Of a stretch of DNA of 64,000 nt, positions 46,596 through 54,640 are shown one piece after another. Source of the stretch: Acidimicrobiia bacterium (GTDB lineage Bacteria > Actinomycetota > Acidimicrobiia > IMCC26256 > JAGNEX01); assembly GCA_020637365.1 (NCBI GenBank), contig JACJWE010000001.1, positions 1,632,905 through 1,696,904 on the forward strand, written 5' to 3'. Both the position numbers and the translations under genes were made by a program. Position 1 is the first letter of the stretch, and each line of letters starts with the position of its first letter. The notes under the pieces are model-generated. The model ran no database searches. It worked only from the letters and a program-made list of their open reading frames with translations, and was not told the DNA's origin.

Positions 46596-47435
46596 ATGAG
46601 TTCTCGCGGTGGTGACACCAAACGGGCGTTTTTGGAGGCGGCGATGACCCAGCTGTCCGCCTACAACTTCAACCAGATCGCGGCACCCCTCACGGTCGAC
46701 AAACTCTGCAAGGCCGTGGGCCTGACCCACGGAGCGTTCTACTTCCACTGGTCGTCAAAGGCGGCCTTCGATGCCGAGTTGCTGCGGTTCGTCATGTCGG
46801 TCAGCAACGAGCCGACCAACGCCGCCGACCTCGACGAACAATGGAATCCGCCGGAAGCCCACCGGCCGCTCGACGGATGGGTTGCAACGGTCCGCGAGAT
46901 GATCTTGGCAAACTGGGACTTCACCATTCACGACCCGAGGCTGGCGCCACAGATGCTGGTCGCGGTCCTCAACGACCCCGAAGCGCGGGAACCCCAAGGC
47001 GAGCTCTATGAAGGGGTTGTGGCCACCTACGGACCCCTGTTCCGCGACTGGGCCACCCAGTTGAATCTCGAACCTCGCCCGCCGTACACCTGGCGGAAGA
47101 TCGCCATTGTCGCGTCGGCAATCACCGAGGGCTTTTCGGTCCTCAACGCCTCCGATTTCGACCCTCAGGCCGATGAGAACGGACCGTTCCCCGTCGCCCC
47201 ACAAGGCCATCCGACCGAGCGGATCATGACCCAACCCGAAGCGGTGCGACAGCTCTACGCGGATGTCCTTGTCTCGGTATTGGGCCCGTTCTTGCGGCCG
47301 ATCGAAGAAAGACGTGATGGCGATCAAGGACAAACCGATCACGACCCTCACGCCGAATTCCTCGGGCGGCTCTGGCAACGAGCGCTCGCGCAGCTACCTG
47401 ATCCCACTAGTTCCGAGGACGCTCCCGGCGAGTAG
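46596..47435 (+). CDS. TetR family transcriptional regulator
   Basis: A 279-aa regulator, larger than the usual 200 aa. N-terminal HTH: TVDKLCKAVGLTHGAFYFHW, SSKAAFDAELLRF, the TetR signature. The ligand domain includes PPYTWRKIAIVASAITEGF. ATG 46596 has a GGAAAG site; a TTG at 46590 is in frame. It is a paralogue of the TetR at 47982 over its whole length. Probable targets are its own promoter and the lipid genes beside it. Confidence 0.88.
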   Translation: MSSRGGDTKRAFLEAAMTQLSAYNFNQIAAPLTVDKLCKAVGLTHGAFYFHWSSKAAFDAELLRFVMSVSNEPTNAADLDEQWNPPEAHRPLDGWVATVREMILANWDFTIHDPRLAPQMLVAVLNDPEAREPQGELYEGVVATYGPLFRDWATQLNLEPRPPYTWRKIAIVASAITEGFSVLNASDFDPQADENGPFPVAPQGHPTERIMTQPEAVRQLYADVLVSVLGPFLRPIEERRDGDQGQTDHDPHAEFLGRLWQRALAQLPDPTSSEDAPGE

Positions 47436-47981
47436 ACCACAACGAGCACTATGGATACGCGCCGCGCCGCGCTTAGTGCGGGCGGGTGATTGCCGGATCG
47501 GCACGCCGACCCCACTGAGCAGACGACGCCAGCTCAGCCTTGAGCACGGACAGCGCCAAGTTTGGTGGGTGGACCGCAGCGCCTGCGGTGGGGGTTGCGC
47601 TGCGGTCCTGCCCGGCCTTCACGTTTCTGCGGCGAAAGCCTTGGTTGGGGGTCCAGGCTGGCCTACGTGGGGGCCTGCGGCTGAGTCACCTTGTCTCCGC
47701 ATCAGGCTTGATTCTCGAGCCGATATGGGGAACGGAGCAGAGTGGAGATGACTGGATCAACCGACCATTAGAAATCTAACGTTAGAAAGATAATGTTGCA
47801 AGGGTAGATATGTTTCCCACTCCAGAGTCGTCCCAGAACACCGCCTCCGTCCTGTTCGGGACCTGTTGCGGCGAACGACAAAATCGACTATCACCAGAGC
47901 ACTTGTGGAGCGTCGATAGACCCGGCGCCTACTCACAGCCCCCCTCAGCCCCCAAGATGGACAAAGCCGGGTGACCCGTTC
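47436..47981. other. Intergenic region with palindrome upstream of second TetR gene
   Basis: No gene recognised in 546 bases. A perfect 12-base palindrome TCTAACGTTAGA lies at 47775-47786 in an AT-rich patch about 195 bases before the TetR start at 47982. TAACGTT is also found at 46501-46507 before the paralogous TetR gene. Likely operator and promoter region. Confidence 0.45.
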
Positions 47982-48824
47982 ATGAGCCGTCGCAGCCGAA
48001 ACGAAACGAGGAGCCTCTTCCTCGAAGCCGGGTCCCGTTTGTTGGTCGGCTACAGCTTTCAGCAGCTGGCACGGCCAATCACGATCGAAAAGCTGTGTTC
48101 GGAGGTTGGCCTAACCCACGGAGCCTTCTACTTCCACTGGAGCTCCAAGAGGGCCTTCGACGCCGACCTTCTTGACTACCTGACGACCGCCACACAGGAA
48201 CAGGACAACGCCGACAGCGTCGAAGCCGAAATCATGCCGGCCACGGAGCAGCAAGATTTCGATTTGCTCGGCACATCGGTGCGGACTGCAGCGTTAGCGA
48301 CCTGGGACTTCTTGGTGACAGATCCAACTCTCCGGGCGCAGGTGCTCATGAGCTCCCTTGACGGCGATGGAGCCAAGCACGGCGTCCGAAACCTCTACGA
48401 CAGCATCGTGGCGACCTATCAACCGGTGTACGAGTCGTGGGCAGATTCCCTAGCCCTCGAACCGCGACCTCCCTTCACGTGGCGCAAGATCGCTCTTTCG
48501 CTGGCAATCATTTCGGAGGTCTTCGTGACGGTTGGAAACTTCGGCTTCGACGCCAGAGACCCCGAAGATCGAACCAGCGTTGATGGTGACGGTTCCGACG
48601 CCGTCGAAAGCGTCCGATCGACCTATGCAAACGTGATCATGGGTTTGGTCCCCACGATGCTCAGACCCATCGGTGGCGGCGATCCAAACCAGGCCGACGC
48701 GGAGAACCTTCACACCTTGGCCGCCGCCGCTAACGCTGGCACAGCCGAAGAGTTCGCAGACAGTTTTCTGGAGTACCTGACGGGTGTCGCAAGAGCTGCT
48801 GCCGCCGACATATCAGACCGATAG
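47982..48824 (+). CDS. TetR family transcriptional regulator, paralogue
   Basis: A 280-aa protein from ATG 47982. HTH: TIEKLCSEVGLTHGAFYFHW, SSKRAFDADLLDY, nearly the same as the TetR at 46596, and the same PPFTWRKIALSLAIISEVF block in the ligand domain. The two genes arose by duplication and probably respond to related ligands, maybe acyl-CoA or sterol compounds given the neighbours. Confidence 0.88.
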   Translation: MSRRSRNETRSLFLEAGSRLLVGYSFQQLARPITIEKLCSEVGLTHGAFYFHWSSKRAFDADLLDYLTTATQEQDNADSVEAEIMPATEQQDFDLLGTSVRTAALATWDFLVTDPTLRAQVLMSSLDGDGAKHGVRNLYDSIVATYQPVYESWADSLALEPRPPFTWRKIALSLAIISEVFVTVGNFGFDARDPEDRTSVDGDGSDAVESVRSTYANVIMGLVPTMLRPIGGGDPNQADAENLHTLAAAANAGTAEEFADSFLEYLTGVARAAAADISDR

Positions 48825-49019
48825 CGAAGGCGACCGCGGCGAACCCACCGCTGCAAGCTGGGGTTGGCCGGGCCGGCGGCATCACGCCCAGAGGCCACCA
48901 GGACCGAGCACCCCGACCGAGCTCACCAACAAGGGTGACAGGGCTACGTTCAGGCACAGCGCGCGGTCAGGTCAGCGGGAGCGATGCCGCAAGCTTGCAG
49001 AACCATGAGGAGAACCAAG

Positions 49020-49541
49020 ATGCTCGACAAGCCACGTGTTGAACGACCCCAGATGGCCGCCTATGACGTGCCCGACGACGACCTCGAAGGCACCCTTCCT
49101 TGGGAATGGGGGCAGAGTCGACTGGTCGACAATCGCAACTACTGGGTCGTGACAGCGAACGCAGCGGGCCGACCACACTCGATGCCGGTCTGGGGCGTGT
49201 GGCTCACAGCCGATGACACGTTTTGGTTCTCATGCGCCCCATCGGCACGCAAGGCTCGCAACCTTGCCGAGAACCCGCGGTGCACGGTGACGATCGACGA
49301 TACGGTCGAATGCGTATCCGTCGAGGGCACTGGCCGATTCGTTGATACTTCCACCCCTGACGCAGACCGGATGATCAACGCGTGGATTGCCAAGTATGGC
49401 GACGGCACATCGACCCCCGATCAGATGCGCGAATTTCTGGCCAGCAACACCGTCATCGAAGTCCGACCCGAACGAGCCTTCGGCCTGATTGAGCGTCCCG
49501 AGGATTTCTCTCTCCGAGCCACCCGTTGGAACTGGTCGTGA
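49020..49541 (+). CDS. Pyridoxamine 5'-phosphate oxidase-like (flavin/F420 split-barrel) protein
   Basis: A 173-aa split-barrel protein. NYWVVTANAAGRPHSMPVWG, VWLTADDTFWFSCAPSARKA, NLAENPRCTVTIDD and SVEGTGRFVDT are the PNPOx-like strands. Actinobacterial members bind FMN, F420 or haem. ATG 49020 follows an AGGAGA site. The substrate is unknown. It is followed by a 10-bp-stem hairpin (49672-49698) that may end the transcript. Confidence 0.85.
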   Translation: MLDKPRVERPQMAAYDVPDDDLEGTLPWEWGQSRLVDNRNYWVVTANAAGRPHSMPVWGVWLTADDTFWFSCAPSARKARNLAENPRCTVTIDDTVECVSVEGTGRFVDTSTPDADRMINAWIAKYGDGTSTPDQMREFLASNTVIEVRPERAFGLIERPEDFSLRATRWNWS

Positions 49542-50172
49542 GCGACCAAGCCTCGGCAACACTGGCAATGGGCTACTCGACGTTGGCCCGAGTGGTATGT
49601 CTGCTCGGCCTCAGACGGCCACGTTCCAACTAGCGGGGCTTGTCGACACCGAGCGACAGCCATACTCAGCAGCCTCCTCGGAGAGTACCCGAGGAGGCCG
49701 CTTCGACGTGTTGACACGCTGCCTTGAGGCGACAAAGGCCCGTTGGACCCCGGATTCCATGAACAATGTGACGATACCGTGACGCTCAGATGAGCCGAGA
49801 GCACCGCCGTTGAACCCTTCGACACGACCAACGAGAAAGGCGAAGCTCGAATTTACGCTCATGAAGGTGCCCGGCCGCGCCCAGAGAACCTCGTTTACCC
49901 CACCCACTACATGGACAATGGATCCGATCAGCGAGGACATGAGGCGAATGGGTCTGCGGCACCCGGCGATATCCGGCGGCCACCACTAACCCAAAATGAA
50001 CCTGCCCGAGCCGAGCTCGCGGAGAGTGGTGGTGAGGTTGGCTGCGTAGGATCGGTCAGTCTTCGACGCTGTCTACCTGCGCATTCGTCAGAAGTTCTTC
50101 AACCGATTGACGGCCTTCCCAATACGTGACAGTGTTCGGCTTCTGAAAATCCATCTAGGAGAGGCAAATACG
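49542..50172. other. Intergenic region with GC-rich hairpin
   Basis: No convincing gene in about 630 bases. A perfect hairpin GCCTCCTCGG (49672-49681) / CCGAGGAGGC (49689-49698) with a 7-base loop is a probable terminator for the PNPOx-like gene. An AGGAGAGG ribosome site for the next small gene lies at 50157-50164. Confidence 0.5.
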
Positions 50173-50322
50173 ATGCTGGGTACGCTTTTGTGGATTGGGG
50201 CGCTGATCCTCGCCGTGTTCGGGGTGATCAGTTTGGTGAATGGGTCAATCGCCATGGGGATCATTTTGCTGATCGCAGCGGCGGTCGTTGGACCCGGGGG
50301 GTACAGCTACGTCGGTCGCTAA
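50173..50322 (+). CDS. Small hydrophobic membrane protein (49 aa)
   Basis: MLGTLLWIGALILAVFGVIS, then LVNGSIAMGIILLIAAAVV and GPGGYSYVGR: two membrane helices joined by a short NGS turn, ending in a small polar tail. The ATG at 50173 has a strong AGGAGAGG site. Proteins of this kind are common in actinobacteria but have no known role. Confidence 0.65.
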   Translation: MLGTLLWIGALILAVFGVISLVNGSIAMGIILLIAAAVVGPGGYSYVGR

Positions 50323-50424
50323 TGGCGGTTTCCTTATCCGTTCCAACCGATTTCGCTAAACAGACGCGTCGGTAGTCGTTCACCCACACTTTTGGCTGAT
50401 GCTGCGGGCGCATATTGCGACGGT

Positions 50425-50467
50425 TAATCGCGGCGCGTGACCCTGCATTATCCACGCGCCGCGATTA
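50425..50467. terminator. Perfect 15-bp hairpin between convergent genes
   Basis: TAATCGCGGCGCGTG (50425-50439) and CACGCGCCGCGATTA (50453-50467) are exact inverted copies with a 13-base loop. It sits between the small membrane protein gene and the convergent gene ending at 50537, so it could end transcription from both sides. There is no T-run. Confidence 0.65.
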
Positions 50468-50536
50468 GGTAACGCGGGCGACCTTGTCGAACCTCCGACG
50501 TCATGCGAAGGCTTCGACGCCATTAAGGCCCGATGG

Positions 50537-51844
50537 TCAAGGGTTGCGGTAGCCGGTGCGGTGGAACTTGAAGGTTGCGCCGGTGGAGAACTTGGCGAGG
50601 AGGACGTCGTCAGTTTCGGGGACTGGGTCGCCGTCGAACGTCACCTGCCACGACCACGAACGGTTGGCTAAGGCTGACGAGTTCGCGCTCGCGTCCACGG
50701 ACGGGGGCTCCATGGCTTGGACGACAACTCGGTCGTCAAGGGCTCGTCCTATCGCTACGAGCATCGCGTCATCGCCCTCCGCAAGCAACGACATCCAATT
50801 GAAAGGCTGGCCATCCGCTAGGGCCGGGCATTCACCCAAGGTCAGAACCAACGAGTCGACGTCGACCTGGACCTCCCACGAAATGAAGCCCTCAGGGCGG
50901 AACGCCGGATGCAGATCAAACAACGCCGCGGCGCCCTCAATCGTCGACGGCAGATCAAACTCGGCGATCAGACGCTCCGCCACCAGGCCAGCGGTACCGA
51001 CACCCTGGGTGCGCAACGCCGCCCACGCTGCATCACGACCATGGTTCTGCTCGACCACCGTCACAAACGACGCCACCAACAAATGGCCCTGCAATGCCGC
51101 CTCTTGCACGATGCACGACAACGTCTCACCAGCGAAGTCCTCGAGCCGCACGTCGCTGTCGAGCGGCGCCCGATAGTCCACCCAGGCCCGCCAATCGTCC
51201 GCCATCCCGGGACCCGGACCCGTAGCCTCAGGATGCACCGGCGATACAGGAACGTTGGCCGCATTGCAGCCAGCCAACGCCGCGACCTCATCGGGCAGCG
51301 CCAACGGTTCGGCGTCTCGGTCGATCAGCACCTGCCAACGGCAATGCGGATGCCGATCGGCAGGGATACGAGGCGGCCGATGGACCGGCACCATCCGGGC
51401 ACGAGGGTTCGATGCCGCCGCCGTCGCGAGGAACGTAGGATCCTCGATGGTGTGACACATGCCGACGACGAAGTCCTCCCCCATCGGCTCCACATCCATC
51501 AACGCTCCGCAATGCGCCAACCAGAACTCGCCGTGATCATCGTCGATCACCTCATAGCGAAAATCCAGAAACTCAGGCGGCGCACCAATATCAAACTGCA
51601 TCCCCTTGAACACCGTTTCGACCGAATCACCTTCGATCCCGAGGAGCGCAGCCATCCGCCGCGAATAGATCGGCGACGCCCCCATCCACTCAGCAATCGC
51701 CACCGCCTGCATCGGCTCACGATCAAACTGGCCGATCAGATACGGCATCCCCGCCCGATCAATCATGTGCCCGGCCATCAGATACTCACGACCCAACGCC
51801 GCCAACTGAAGGTGATCGAGCCTGTGATAGCTGGGGAGGGCCAT
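50537..51844 (-). CDS. Conserved-looking hypothetical protein in the CYP51 operon
   Basis: A 435-aa soluble protein from ATG 51844, 2 bases after the NTF2-like gene stop. No signal peptide or membrane segment. It is acidic, Trp- and His-containing, with QFDIGAPPEFLDFRYEVIDD, HGEFWLAHCGALMDVEPM and VVGMCHTIEDPTFLATAAA in the N-terminal half; a C-terminal half starts near SWEVQVDVDSLVLTLGECPA. I do not know the family. Tight coupling to a CYP51-type enzyme and an NTF2-fold protein suggests a role in sterol or other lipid metabolism. Confidence 0.8.
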   Translation of the reverse strand: MALPSYHRLDHLQLAALGREYLMAGHMIDRAGMPYLIGQFDREPMQAVAIAEWMGASPIYSRRMAALLGIEGDSVETVFKGMQFDIGAPPEFLDFRYEVIDDDHGEFWLAHCGALMDVEPMGEDFVVGMCHTIEDPTFLATAAASNPRARMVPVHRPPRIPADRHPHCRWQVLIDRDAEPLALPDEVAALAGCNAANVPVSPVHPEATGPGPGMADDWRAWVDYRAPLDSDVRLEDFAGETLSCIVQEAALQGHLLVASFVTVVEQNHGRDAAWAALRTQGVGTAGLVAERLIAEFDLPSTIEGAAALFDLHPAFRPEGFISWEVQVDVDSLVLTLGECPALADGQPFNWMSLLAEGDDAMLVAIGRALDDRVVVQAMEPPSVDASANSSALANRSWSWQVTFDGDPVPETDDVLLAKFSTGATFKFHRTGYRNP

Positions 51845-51846
51845 CG

Positions 51847-52407
51847 CTAGAGGTCCGCTGGCCACAGCGGCGCGGGTTCGTCGCCCAGCGCGTACTGGCC
51901 AGGTTGGCCGGGGCCGAGCGGTCGTCCCATCCGCTCGACCATCCCGGCCGATAGGGCGTCGGCTTCCATCATCTCGATGAACAACGCCGCCGCGTTCCCC
52001 AAATCAAACCAGTCGCGCTGCCACGACCACTCCATGTTGCCGCCATACTGAAACCAACTGCCGCCGATCCCCGCGATCTCATAAGCCGAACCGTCGGACC
52101 GTTTGGCGTCGGCGATCTGCTTCCAAAAACCGACAACCTGACCTTTCTGATCGTCGATCAGGATCGACTGATACGGATAGGTCCACCCGTCGAGACCGGC
52201 CATCTCCCGGCCGATCGCCAAGTCGCGAATCTCGTCCCGACCGACCGCCATGAACGTCGTGCCCGGCCCATAATTCCAGCCATAGGTCGCGTCCTCGGTG
52301 TAACACTCCGCCATCACGGTCCAGTCGCCGAGCTCCTCAGCCTGGACGTTGACGGCCAACCACTTATCCACCATCGCCTGCAGTTCGTCACGCGGATATG
52401 CACCCAT
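51847..52407 (-). CDS. NTF2/SnoaL-like protein
   Basis: A 186-aa protein with the alpha+beta cone fold pattern: VDKWLAVNVQAEELGDWTVM, AECYTEDATYGWNYGPG (the D-A-T-Y strand typical of SnoaL/ketosteroid-isomerase-like proteins), FWKQIADAKRSDGSAYEIAG, and GGSWFQYGGNMEWSWQRDWF. Members isomerise, hydrate or bind small lipids. It lies 4 bases after the CYP51 stop. In Mycobacterium a ketosteroid-isomerase-like gene is also found in the cyp51 neighbourhood, which supports a sterol-related role. Confidence 0.82.
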   Translation of the reverse strand: MGAYPRDELQAMVDKWLAVNVQAEELGDWTVMAECYTEDATYGWNYGPGTTFMAVGRDEIRDLAIGREMAGLDGWTYPYQSILIDDQKGQVVGFWKQIADAKRSDGSAYEIAGIGGSWFQYGGNMEWSWQRDWFDLGNAAALFIEMMEADALSAGMVERMGRPLGPGQPGQYALGDEPAPLWPADL

Positions 52408-52411
52408 CGCT

Positions 52412-54061
52412 TCAGTCCTCCACTACCGAGATCGCCCGGGTCGGGCAGTACTTCACAGCCTGATCCACCTTGGTCCGCTGCTCGTCCGGCGGTCGGGTGT
52501 TGAGCACCTCGACAAGGTGGGTTTTGGTGTTCAGCTTGAACACCTCTGGCGCTTCGGATTCGCAGACGCCGTGGCCCTGGCAGAGCGCCTCGTCGACCTT
52601 GATATGCCGCGTCGACGTTCCTGTTGAACCTGTTTCTGAGGCTTCGGCCTGCGAGACGTCGGTGTCGATTGGTGCCACCGCGCCGCCAGATTGATTTCGC
52701 GAGCTGACCGTGACCAGGCAGGGCTGTTGGAGCTGGATCACCATTTTGGACATGTCGTCGCGGTAGGTGTCCAACTCCTGCGCCGCCTCGAACCGCCAGT
52801 CGGCCAACAGCGTCAAAAAGATGGTCTTCAGCTGCATCATCGCGAACGGCGCACCCACGCAACGGTGACGACCAGCGCCGAAGGGCACCCAGCTCCACGG
52901 ATTCTCGGTGTCCTCATGGTTGGGGTCGATATAGCGGTTGTGGTCGAACGAGTCGGCGTCGGGAAACGCCTGTGGCAGGCGGTTCGAGACACTCAGCGAG
53001 GCAGCCACCATCTGCCCGGGGTCGATCGTGTAGCCACCGACCTCGGCCCGCTCCTGGGCGACTCGCAACAAGATGATCAGCGGTGGATGCAGACGCAGCG
53101 CCTCTTTGATCGCCGACTCCAGTTGGGGCAGCTCACGCAACGCCTGATAATCGGGGGCCTCACCGTCGGCCATCACCCGGTCGACTTCGTCGACGACCGC
53201 TGCCATCGCCTCGGGGTGGCGCAGCAGCTCAATCAAGGTCCACGCTGCCGTACCCGACGTGGTGTGGTGCCCGGCGAACATCATCGAGATGAACATCCCG
53301 GTCACCTCATCCGCGGTGAACCGCGGCGTGCCGTCATCGTTCGGGATCGACATCAACACATCGAGCAGGTCACGGTCATCGTCGGCCGCCGAGTCACCCC
53401 GGGCCACCCGCTCATCCATAATCCCCTGCACCAACGCGACCAACCCGATGCGAGCGGCGTCACGGCGGCGGAAACTCTCGATGTCCGCGTACGGATCGAC
53501 ATACGCGCAGGCGTCGGTGCCCCGCTCGAGGTCGTGGTAGAGCTCGGCAAAGCGGCGGTCCAGGTCGTTGCGGAACTTCTTGCCGATCAAACATGCAGAG
53601 GATGTGTAGATGGTCAGCTCGGCGAACCAGTCGAGCAAGTCGATCTGGCCACCGACGGCAGGATCCCACGCAGAGACCATGTCGTTGACTTCGCCGTAGA
53701 TCGTGCTGGCATGGCCACGCATGTAGCTGTCACGCAATGCTTGGTTGTGCAGCATCTCGCGGCGGCGTTCAGGCGGCGCGTCGAAGACAACACCCTCACC
53801 GAAGATCGGCGTCATGAACGGATAGGCCTCGGCCTGATCCAGTAGAGCGTCCGGCGCCCGGAAGAACCATTCGTTCTGCTCCGGCCCGGTCACCATCACC
53901 ACGTCACGGCCGCCGATCCTGAACCTGCCGACGTCGCCGCACTCCTCGCGCACCCGGACCATCAAACCGATGGGGTCACGACGCATCTCTTCAAGATGAT
54001 CGCCGTTTGCATCACCCCCGCTCACCAAGGGGATCGACGTCGCCGTCTCCGTCACAGTCAT
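52412..54061 (-). CDS. CYP51-type cytochrome P450 fused to 3Fe-4S ferredoxin
   Basis: A 549-aa fusion. P450 part (residues 1-455): YPFMTPIFGEGVVFDAPPER (B-C region), MFAGHHTTSGTAAWTLIELL (I helix), ESAIKEALRLHPPLIILLRV (K helix ExxR) and FGAGRHRCVGAPFAMMQLK (haem Cys). These are very close to mycobacterial CYP51, a sterol 14-alpha-demethylase. A Ser/Thr/Gly linker (460-485) leads to a ferredoxin domain with CQGHGVCESEAPEVF and YCPTRAI, three Cys of a 3Fe-4S cluster. Methylococcus also has a CYP51-ferredoxin fusion. The domain supplies electrons in cis. First gene of the operon. Confidence 0.92.
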   Translation of the reverse strand: MTVTETATSIPLVSGGDANGDHLEEMRRDPIGLMVRVREECGDVGRFRIGGRDVVMVTGPEQNEWFFRAPDALLDQAEAYPFMTPIFGEGVVFDAPPERRREMLHNQALRDSYMRGHASTIYGEVNDMVSAWDPAVGGQIDLLDWFAELTIYTSSACLIGKKFRNDLDRRFAELYHDLERGTDACAYVDPYADIESFRRRDAARIGLVALVQGIMDERVARGDSAADDDRDLLDVLMSIPNDDGTPRFTADEVTGMFISMMFAGHHTTSGTAAWTLIELLRHPEAMAAVVDEVDRVMADGEAPDYQALRELPQLESAIKEALRLHPPLIILLRVAQERAEVGGYTIDPGQMVAASLSVSNRLPQAFPDADSFDHNRYIDPNHEDTENPWSWVPFGAGRHRCVGAPFAMMQLKTIFLTLLADWRFEAAQELDTYRDDMSKMVIQLQQPCLVTVSSRNQSGGAVAPIDTDVSQAEASETGSTGTSTRHIKVDEALCQGHGVCESEAPEVFKLNTKTHLVEVLNTRPPDEQRTKVDQAVKYCPTRAISVVED

Positions 54062-54147
54062 GTGCGCACCTCCTCAGCGGGGCGACCCTGTTAGTCCGGT
54101 CATCGACCGCGCGGCCAGCCCTCAAGTGCATAGGAGTGTACGCGCAC

Positions 54148-54188
54148 CCTGACGCGTTTGTCAGGTAAACCCTGACGCCAACGTCAGG
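54148..54188. promoter_or_regulatory. Two tandem 18-bp palindromes upstream of the CYP51 operon
   Basis: CCTGAC-GCGTTT-GTCAGG at 54148-54165 and CCTGACG-CCAA-CGTCAGG at 54171-54188 share the same half-sites, spaced 23 bases centre to centre (about two turns). They lie 87-127 bases upstream of the P450 start. This is what a dimeric repressor with two bound copies would need; the nearby TetR proteins are candidates. Confidence 0.7.
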
Positions 54189-54640
54189 TTTGTTCGCAGG
54201 ATGAGACCAAGCCGACTAGTAGCTCTTGAGGTACGCAGACATCACGCACGCTCGGTCGCGAGAGCGACCCGGACGGCGCACCACTGCTTCGAGGCTGCGG
54301 TCGATCAACGGGGCGCGGCTCCACCCCGAAGGAACCCGTTTGATCACCGCGGGCGTTATCAGTTCGTTACGCCGAATTGTGTGATGGGCCAACCCCCGCA
54401 CCCCACATGCGCCCCCACTCCCCCGCACTATGGCGAGACGTCGGCAGAGCGCCGCCCCCAGGGCGCTCTTTCCGGCACTTCCTCTCAGAGCAGCACAAAC
54501 GGAACCGACCATCCCCACGAGGAGTCCTCGCCATGGTCTCGGCCGCGGCGACCGCCTCGCACGATTGAGCCGGCGGTGAGTTCGAACTGCTGGCCGACTG
54601 ACCGCTGCGGGCGACGCTTCGTCGGAGCGGCAGCAACGTG
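54189..54640. other. Region between CYP51 operators and the regulator gene
   Basis: No gene that I can support in about 450 bases. Open frames on both strands lack coding pattern or homologous motifs. It is C-rich around 54390-54430. Confidence 0.35.

Noticed and set aside
47540..47779. Open frame of 79 codons between the two TetR genes
   Set aside because: No ribosome site, no recognisable motif, ends inside the AT-rich palindrome region. Treated as chance.
49611..49940. Minus-strand frame of 109 codons
   Set aside because: It crosses the GC-rich hairpin and shows no conserved pattern or ribosome site.
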